Part shown: piece after piece, positions 48,219 to 52,030 of the stretch
Layout of the letters: each line of letters begins with the position of its first letter
Position numbering within the stretch: position 1 is the first letter of the stretch
Source of the DNA: Burkholderiales bacterium Ga0074133
GTDB taxonomy: Bacteria; Pseudomonadota; Gammaproteobacteria; Burkholderiales; Burkholderiaceae_C
Reading direction: 5' to 3'
NCBI GenBank assembly: GCA_001464865.1
Contig: LNEG01000230.1
Span: 1-52,030 of the forward strand
Length of the DNA: 52,030 nucleotides
Position numbers and translations under genes: made by a program
Notes under the pieces: generated by a model
What the model was told of the DNA's origin: nothing
Database searches by the model: none
Seen by the model: only the letters and a program-made list of their open reading frames with translations

Positions 48219-50051
48219 TCAGAAGGATTCCCACTCGGCATCGTCCGCTGTGGTGGCCTTGGTATTCGAGGGGGCCTTGGTCGCCGTCTTGGCGGCCGTT
48301 CGTGGGCTACCGCCCTGAGTCTGGGCCGGGAAGGCCACAGCCGGGCGAGGCTTCGGGGCAACCGGCTGCCGGGCGATGGCTCCGGCTGGCGCTGCGGTCA
48401 GGCGCGGTGTGCTGGCGCTGCGCGTGGCCGTGGTTCGATGCTGGACCGCAGGTGCATGCGCCTGATGCACGGGGGCCGCAGGGACACGCCCGCTGGGGCG
48501 ACCCGGTTCGCTGCTGTGCGTGCCCAGGCGGAAAAAGGACACGGTGTTCACCAGTTCCTGGGCCTGGTTGTTCAGGCTGCTGGCAGCCGCAGCCATTTCC
48601 TCGACCAGTGCTGCGTTTTGCTGCGTGGCCTGGTCCATCTGCGTGACGGCCTCGCCCACTTGCGCCACACCCTGGCTCTGCTCGCCGCTGGCCGCGCTGA
48701 TCTCGCCCACCAGATCGGTCACGCGCTTGATGGAGCCGACCACCTCGGCCATCGTGGCGCCTGCCTGGTCCACCAGCGCACTGCCTGCACCCACGCGCTC
48801 CACGCTGTCGCTAATCAGGGTCTTGATCTGCTTGGCAGCCTCGGCCGAACGGCCTGCCAGGCTGCGCACTTCGGTGGCCACCACGGCAAAGCCGCGGCCC
48901 TGCTCGCCTGCACGGGCAGCTTCCACCGCCGCATTCAGCGCCAGGATGTTGGTCTGGAAGGCAATTCCGTCGATGACGCCGATGATGTCGGCGATCTTGC
49001 CGCTGCTGTCCTGGATGCCCTTCATGGTGGACACGACCTGGCCCACCACCGCACCGCCCTGCTCGGCCACGGTCGATGCGCTCACGGCCAGCTGGTTGGC
49101 CATGCGCGCGTTGTCCGCATTGCGGCGCACGGTGGCATTGAGCTGCTCCATCGACGCAGCCGTTTCCTGCAGGGCACTGGCCTGCTGCTCGGTGCGAGCG
49201 CTCAGGTCATGGTTGCCCTGCGAGATCTCGGTAGCAGCAGTGGCCACGTTTTCAGAACCCACACGCACCTCGCCCACGATGCGCGCCAGGTTTCGCTGCA
49301 TTTCCAGCAGGGCCTGCAGCAGGCGTGCCACTTCGTCGCGCCCCTTGGGCTCTATGGCGACGGCCAGGTTGCCGTGGGTGATCTCGTCAGCAGCCAGGGC
49401 GGCCTGTGTGAGCGGCCGGACGACGGAGCGCGTCGTCCACACGGCCAGCACCACCCCCAGCACCAGCGACAGCAGCGCACCAATGCCCAGCACCCATTGG
49501 CTGGTGCCTACGGCACGAATGGTCGCGGCTTCGAACTCGTCGAGGCGATGGCGGCTATCGTCTGCCACCTTGGCCAGGGCACCGAGATACTGGTCAGCCA
49601 GCGGGCGAAGTTCGCTATCCACCAGAGCAAACACGTCCTCGCCGTTCTTTTTGCGATCGAGCAGCTTGGCCCGTGCGCCCACATAGGCAGCGCGCGTTTT
49701 GGCGACGTTGGTGAGAAGGGCTTTTTCCTCGTCAGTGTCCACCAGCGCTTCGAGGTTCTTCTGCATTTCCGAGGCGCGCTGCGAGGTTGCAGCCATCTCC
49801 GAGCCCAGGGTGGCGATGTACGCGGCATCGTTGGCCTTGAGAGAGGCAGACGCCCGGACCCAGTTGAGCGTGATCGCCTCGCGCCATTTCTCGGCGTAGC
49901 TGTTGCGGTCCAGGTAAATGCCAGCGATCTTTTCGTTGGCCTGCTTGAGCATGGCCAGCTGGGTCACCCCCACCGCTGCAATCGCGGCGGTGATAAGCAG
50001 CACGATGCTGAATGCGATGCCCAGGCGGGTTCCGATTTTTACGTTGTTCAT
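48219..50051 (-). CDS. Methyl-accepting chemotaxis protein
   Basis: A 610-residue chemoreceptor. First membrane helix near 10-30 ([20 protein letters not shown]), a four-helix-bundle periplasmic sensor to about 188, second helix near 190-212, a HAMP domain ([20 protein letters not shown]), and the signalling domain with the conserved tip around [20 protein letters not shown] and [20 protein letters not shown]. The last 90 residues are a flexible Ala/Pro/Thr linker ending in EWESF, which matches the pentapeptide that binds CheR and CheB for adaptation. A second receptor with the same ending lies just upstream. The ligand is unknown. Confidence 0.95.
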   Translation of the reverse strand: MNNVKIGTRLGIAFSIVLLITAAIAAVGVTQLAMLKQANEKIAGIYLDRNSYAEKWREAITLNWVRASASLKANDAAYIATLGSEMAATSQRASEMQKNLEALVDTDEEKALLTNVAKTRAAYVGARAKLLDRKKNGEDVFALVDSELRPLADQYLGALAKVADDSRHRLDEFEAATIRAVGTSQWVLGIGALLSLVLGVVLAVWTTRSVVRPLTQAALAADEITHGNLAVAIEPKGRDEVARLLQALLEMQRNLARIVGEVRVGSENVATAATEISQGNHDLSARTEQQASALQETAASMEQLNATVRRNADNARMANQLAVSASTVAEQGGAVVGQVVSTMKGIQDSSGKIADIIGVIDGIAFQTNILALNAAVEAARAGEQGRGFAVVATEVRSLAGRSAEAAKQIKTLISDSVERVGAGSALVDQAGATMAEVVGSIKRVTDLVGEISAASGEQSQGVAQVGEAVTQMDQATQQNAALVEEMAAAASSLNNQAQELVNTVSFFRLGTHSSEPGRPSGRVPAAPVHQAHAPAVQHRTTATRSASTPRLTAAPAGAIARQPVAPKPRPAVAFPAQTQGGSPRTAAKTATKAPSNTKATTADDAEWESF

Positions 50052-50311
50052 GGTTTGGGGAGGTGGGAGTCAAGGGAGGCGCACCGGAGCACACGCCAAA
50101 AGAATTATCATTTTTAACGATTATACCACTTTTAAAGAAGAGCAGGCCGCTGTGACAGCGTGGCACCGATCTGGTGCCGACGCGATGTGCAGGCCGCTCG
50201 GGGGCCGATTGGAGAGGCCGCTCCAGACTGGTGCGGGGAATTGCCCCGGAAAAATGCTACCGTGCCTGACCGTGCTCCTGGCCAGCACACGATTCCCCTG
50301 GACGCTCTCCC
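50052..50311. other. Divergent region between the receptor and the hydrolase gene
   Basis: 260 bp with an AT-rich stretch at 50098-50140 (ATTATCATTTTTAACGATTA) that probably contains the receptor promoter on the minus strand. I see no gene here. Confidence 0.4.
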
Positions 50312-51142
50312 ATGCCATTGTTCAAAGCACGCCGTTCCGCCCATGCCGACCACCATCTGCCACCGCCGGGGCTTTCGCTGCTGGCGCTGGAACTGCGGGC
50401 GCCGTGGGAGTTCGGGGCCGTGCTGCCCGCATGGCCCGTGCTGCAGCGCGCGCCGCTGGGCGACGGTCATCCGGTGATCGTCTTTCCGGGACTCACAGCG
50501 GGCGACGCCACCACCATCCCCTTGCGCCGATACCTTGATTCACGCAACTACCAGACTTATGGCTGGGGGCAGGGCCTCAACCTGGGCCCACGCGACGGCG
50601 TGCTCGAAGCCGCCAAGCGGCAGCTGGAGGAAACCGCCCAGGCCACGGGCATGCAGGTGAGCCTGGTGGGCTGGAGCCTGGGCGGCATCTATGCGCGCGA
50701 GCTGGCCAAGGAAATGCCCGGGCTGGTGCGCTGTGTGGTTACGCTGGGCACGCCATTCGCGGGGCCCCACACCTCCACCAACGCATGGCGCATCTACCAG
50801 TTTGCAAGCGGTCGCAGCATCGAACGCGAGGCCGAGAGCTACAACCTGCCAGAAGCCCCACCCGTACCGACCACCAGCATCTTTTCGCGCACCGATGGCG
50901 TGGTGGCGTGGCGCGGAAGCATTCAGGCCCCTGCCGACCACAACCCGCACACGGAGAACATTGAGGTGATCGCCAGCCACTTCGGCATCGGGCTCAATCC
51001 AAGCGCCTGGTGGGCCGTGGCAGACCGCCTGAACCAGCGACACGGCCCGGACATGCCATGGCAGCCCTTCAAGCGGCCGTCATTGCCGGGACTCAAGCTC
51101 GTGTATCCGGACCCGGACCGCACACGGCAACCAGGCCACTGA
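50312..51142 (+). CDS. Alpha/beta hydrolase, lipase-like
   Basis: A 276-residue protein with the hydrolase fold. The oxyanion region is VIVFPGLTAGDATTIPLRRY (55-74), the nucleophile elbow is GWSLGG with S122, the acid is probably the Asp of FSRTDGVVAW, and the base is the His in ENIEVIASHFGIG. The pattern resembles PGAP1-like lipases and acyl hydrolases; substrate unknown. There is no signal peptide. The ATG at 50312 starts MPLFKARRSAHADHH; a weak start context leaves a small uncertainty. It converges with the glycine-zipper gene 36 bp downstream. Confidence 0.85.
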   Translation: MPLFKARRSAHADHHLPPPGLSLLALELRAPWEFGAVLPAWPVLQRAPLGDGHPVIVFPGLTAGDATTIPLRRYLDSRNYQTYGWGQGLNLGPRDGVLEAAKRQLEETAQATGMQVSLVGWSLGGIYARELAKEMPGLVRCVVTLGTPFAGPHTSTNAWRIYQFASGRSIEREAESYNLPEAPPVPTTSIFSRTDGVVAWRGSIQAPADHNPHTENIEVIASHFGIGLNPSAWWAVADRLNQRHGPDMPWQPFKRPSLPGLKLVYPDPDRTRQPGH

Positions 51143-51178
51143 CCGACGCCCCCGCGCGAAAGCGCAATCCCGTGACTT

Positions 51179-51565
51179 CTAACGCCGCAAGTCTTCCTGC
51201 TTGGCCTCTCCGACGCGCCTGATCTCGCGATCTTGAGGGTCGGGAATGGTGTCCGCCGGGGCGTCGGGCGTGACCAGCGAGCCCGCCGCGGCGCCGCCCA
51301 GCACGCCCGCCACTGCGCCGACGGTACCGCCCACAAGGCCGCCGATAGGTCCCGCCACTGCGGCGCCCACGGCAGCGCCGGTGGCGGCGCCTGCTACGGC
51401 ACCACCGCCAACCAGTGCAGAGCCTGCTTCACGTTCAGATTCAGCGGCGGTGAGCGGAAGCTGCGCAGCGGGGTCCGGGTTTTGCGATGGCTCACCGTAG
51501 ATGGCAAGCCTTCGCGCGGCCAGGTCCTCATCGCGCGTGACGGATTTGGTGCTGGAAGGGTTCAT
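51179..51565 (-). CDS. Small glycine-zipper hypothetical protein
   Basis: A 128-residue protein beginning MNPSSTKSVTRDEDLAARRL, then a polar stretch and a long Gly/Ala region (about 64-110) made of repeated GxxxG-like spacing, for example GAVAGAATGAAVGAAVAGPI and GGLVGGTVGAVAGVLGGAAA. Such zippers insert in membranes or pack helices and occur in stress-related small proteins. The C-terminal end is charged (DREIRRVGEAKQEDLRR). AGGAGA sits 6 bases before the ATG at 51565. No family name was recognised. Its function is unknown. Confidence 0.75.
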   Translation of the reverse strand: MNPSSTKSVTRDEDLAARRLAIYGEPSQNPDPAAQLPLTAAESEREAGSALVGGGAVAGAATGAAVGAAVAGPIGGLVGGTVGAVAGVLGGAAAGSLVTPDAPADTIPDPQDREIRRVGEAKQEDLRR

Positions 51566-51695
51566 GGGGCTCTCCTGAGGTTGAAAGAACAGCGCAGTCG
51601 CAGCCATGCTGCGCCACCCGCTCCTTCCTTGTAGGCCCCCAAAGCGCGCTGGCGCGCGGTCTCTCAGCCAGCCCCGCTGTCAGACATGGCCCCGA

Positions 51696-52030
51696 TCAGA
51701 AGCTTTCCCAGTCGTCTTCACGGCCGGCGTCCGCCTTGGCCGCTGCGCTCGGTGCAGCCGTGGCCGCAGGCCGAGTACCGGCCACAGCGGCGCCTGTGGC
51801 AGAAGCCGAAATGCGGCTGGGTGCCGGTTTGGCGGCCGCACGGGGCGGCTGTGCAGGCAAAGCGGCCCGTGCCCGTGCCACTGCGGGTGCGGCCTGCGGA
51901 GCAACGCGATGGGTCGCCGCGGGCGCAACCCGGCCCTGGCTCGCCGCGCCCAGCCTGAACACCGCCACCGCGTTCACCAGCTCGCCCGCCTGCGCATTCA
52001 GCGCGCTCGCCGCCGCCGCCATCTCTTCCA
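51696..52030 (-). CDS. Methyl-accepting chemotaxis protein, C-terminal end only
   Basis: Only the last 111 or so residues are in the window. The frame is open to the right edge: [20 protein letters not shown] is the end of the signalling domain, followed by an Ala/Pro/Arg-rich linker and the terminal DDWESF. It matches the same region of the receptor at 48219-50051, including the WESF end for CheR/CheB, but the linkers differ. Two similar receptors close together suggest a duplication. The sensor domain lies outside the window. Confidence 0.9.
   Translation of the reverse strand, partial: EEMAAAASALNAQAGELVNAVAVFRLGAASQGRVAPAATHRVAPQAAPAVARARAALPAQPPRAAAKPAPSRISASATGAAVAGTRPAATAAPSAAAKADAGREDDWESF

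Overview
The window is GC-rich chromosomal DNA from a betaproteobacterium, most probably a member of the Comamonadaceae close to Acidovorax. Grounds: the ilvB-ilvH-ilvC-pssA-leuA order, the ECF sigma factor-DUF3619-DUF3106-RDD cluster, nadE next to glnB, and several dispersed palindromic repeats of a style I associate with this family. No prophage, CRISPR array or plasmid module was seen. The only mobile element is an IS3-type fragment cut by the left edge.

Layout. 1-0.9 kb: IS3 orfA fragment and a small unknown gene. 0.9-5.2 kb (minus): LD-carboxypeptidase, a TadA-haloalkane dehalogenase fusion, a small membrane protein and a periplasmic amino-acid binding protein. 5.4-10.1 kb (plus): rRNA hydroxylase rlhA and a P-type cation ATPase. 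10.2-14.1 kb: an orphan PAS sensor kinase and O-acetylhomoserine sulfhydrylase. 14.2-16.4 kb (minus): ergothioneine genes egtD-egtB. 16.7-20.8 kb: a membrane hydrolase, an OmpW-type porin, a DUF808 protein and a small methyltransferase. 21-28.7 kb: purL (minus), then map and glnD (plus). 29-33 kb: def, a DUF454 protein, two identical tRNA-Asn genes, aat, bpt and an IclR regulator. 33.2-40.7 kb (minus): pbpG and the branched-chain amino acid block leuA, pssA, ilvC, ilvH, ilvB, with a leucine leader peptide and attenuator before leuA. 41-44.6 kb (plus): sigma factor, DUF3619, DUF3106, RDD, dgkA and a LOG-family gene. 44.7-48.2 kb: glnB, nadE and a COG3146 acyltransferase-like gene. 48.2-52 kb: two chemotaxis receptors, an alpha/beta hydrolase and a glycine-zipper protein.

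Most genes are core metabolism. Links between them: GlnD modifies GlnB, which sits beside glutamine-dependent NadE. Map and Def both process nascent N-termini. Aat and Bpt both add destabilising N-terminal residues. IlvBHC and LeuA share the leucine pathway.

The most unusual feature is the repeats. A MITE-like palindrome occurs twice, each time at the 5' end of a gene (ldcA and the methyltransferase). An AT-containing repeat of about 65 bp that starts with TTGCTAT occurs at least six or seven times. It is intergenic in some places but read through in frame inside purL, the COG3146 gene and probably nadE, and it overlaps the start of pssA. The COG3146 gene also carries two 69-bp GC-rich repeats in frame. 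Repeat DNA therefore appears to have become protein sequence in several conserved genes.
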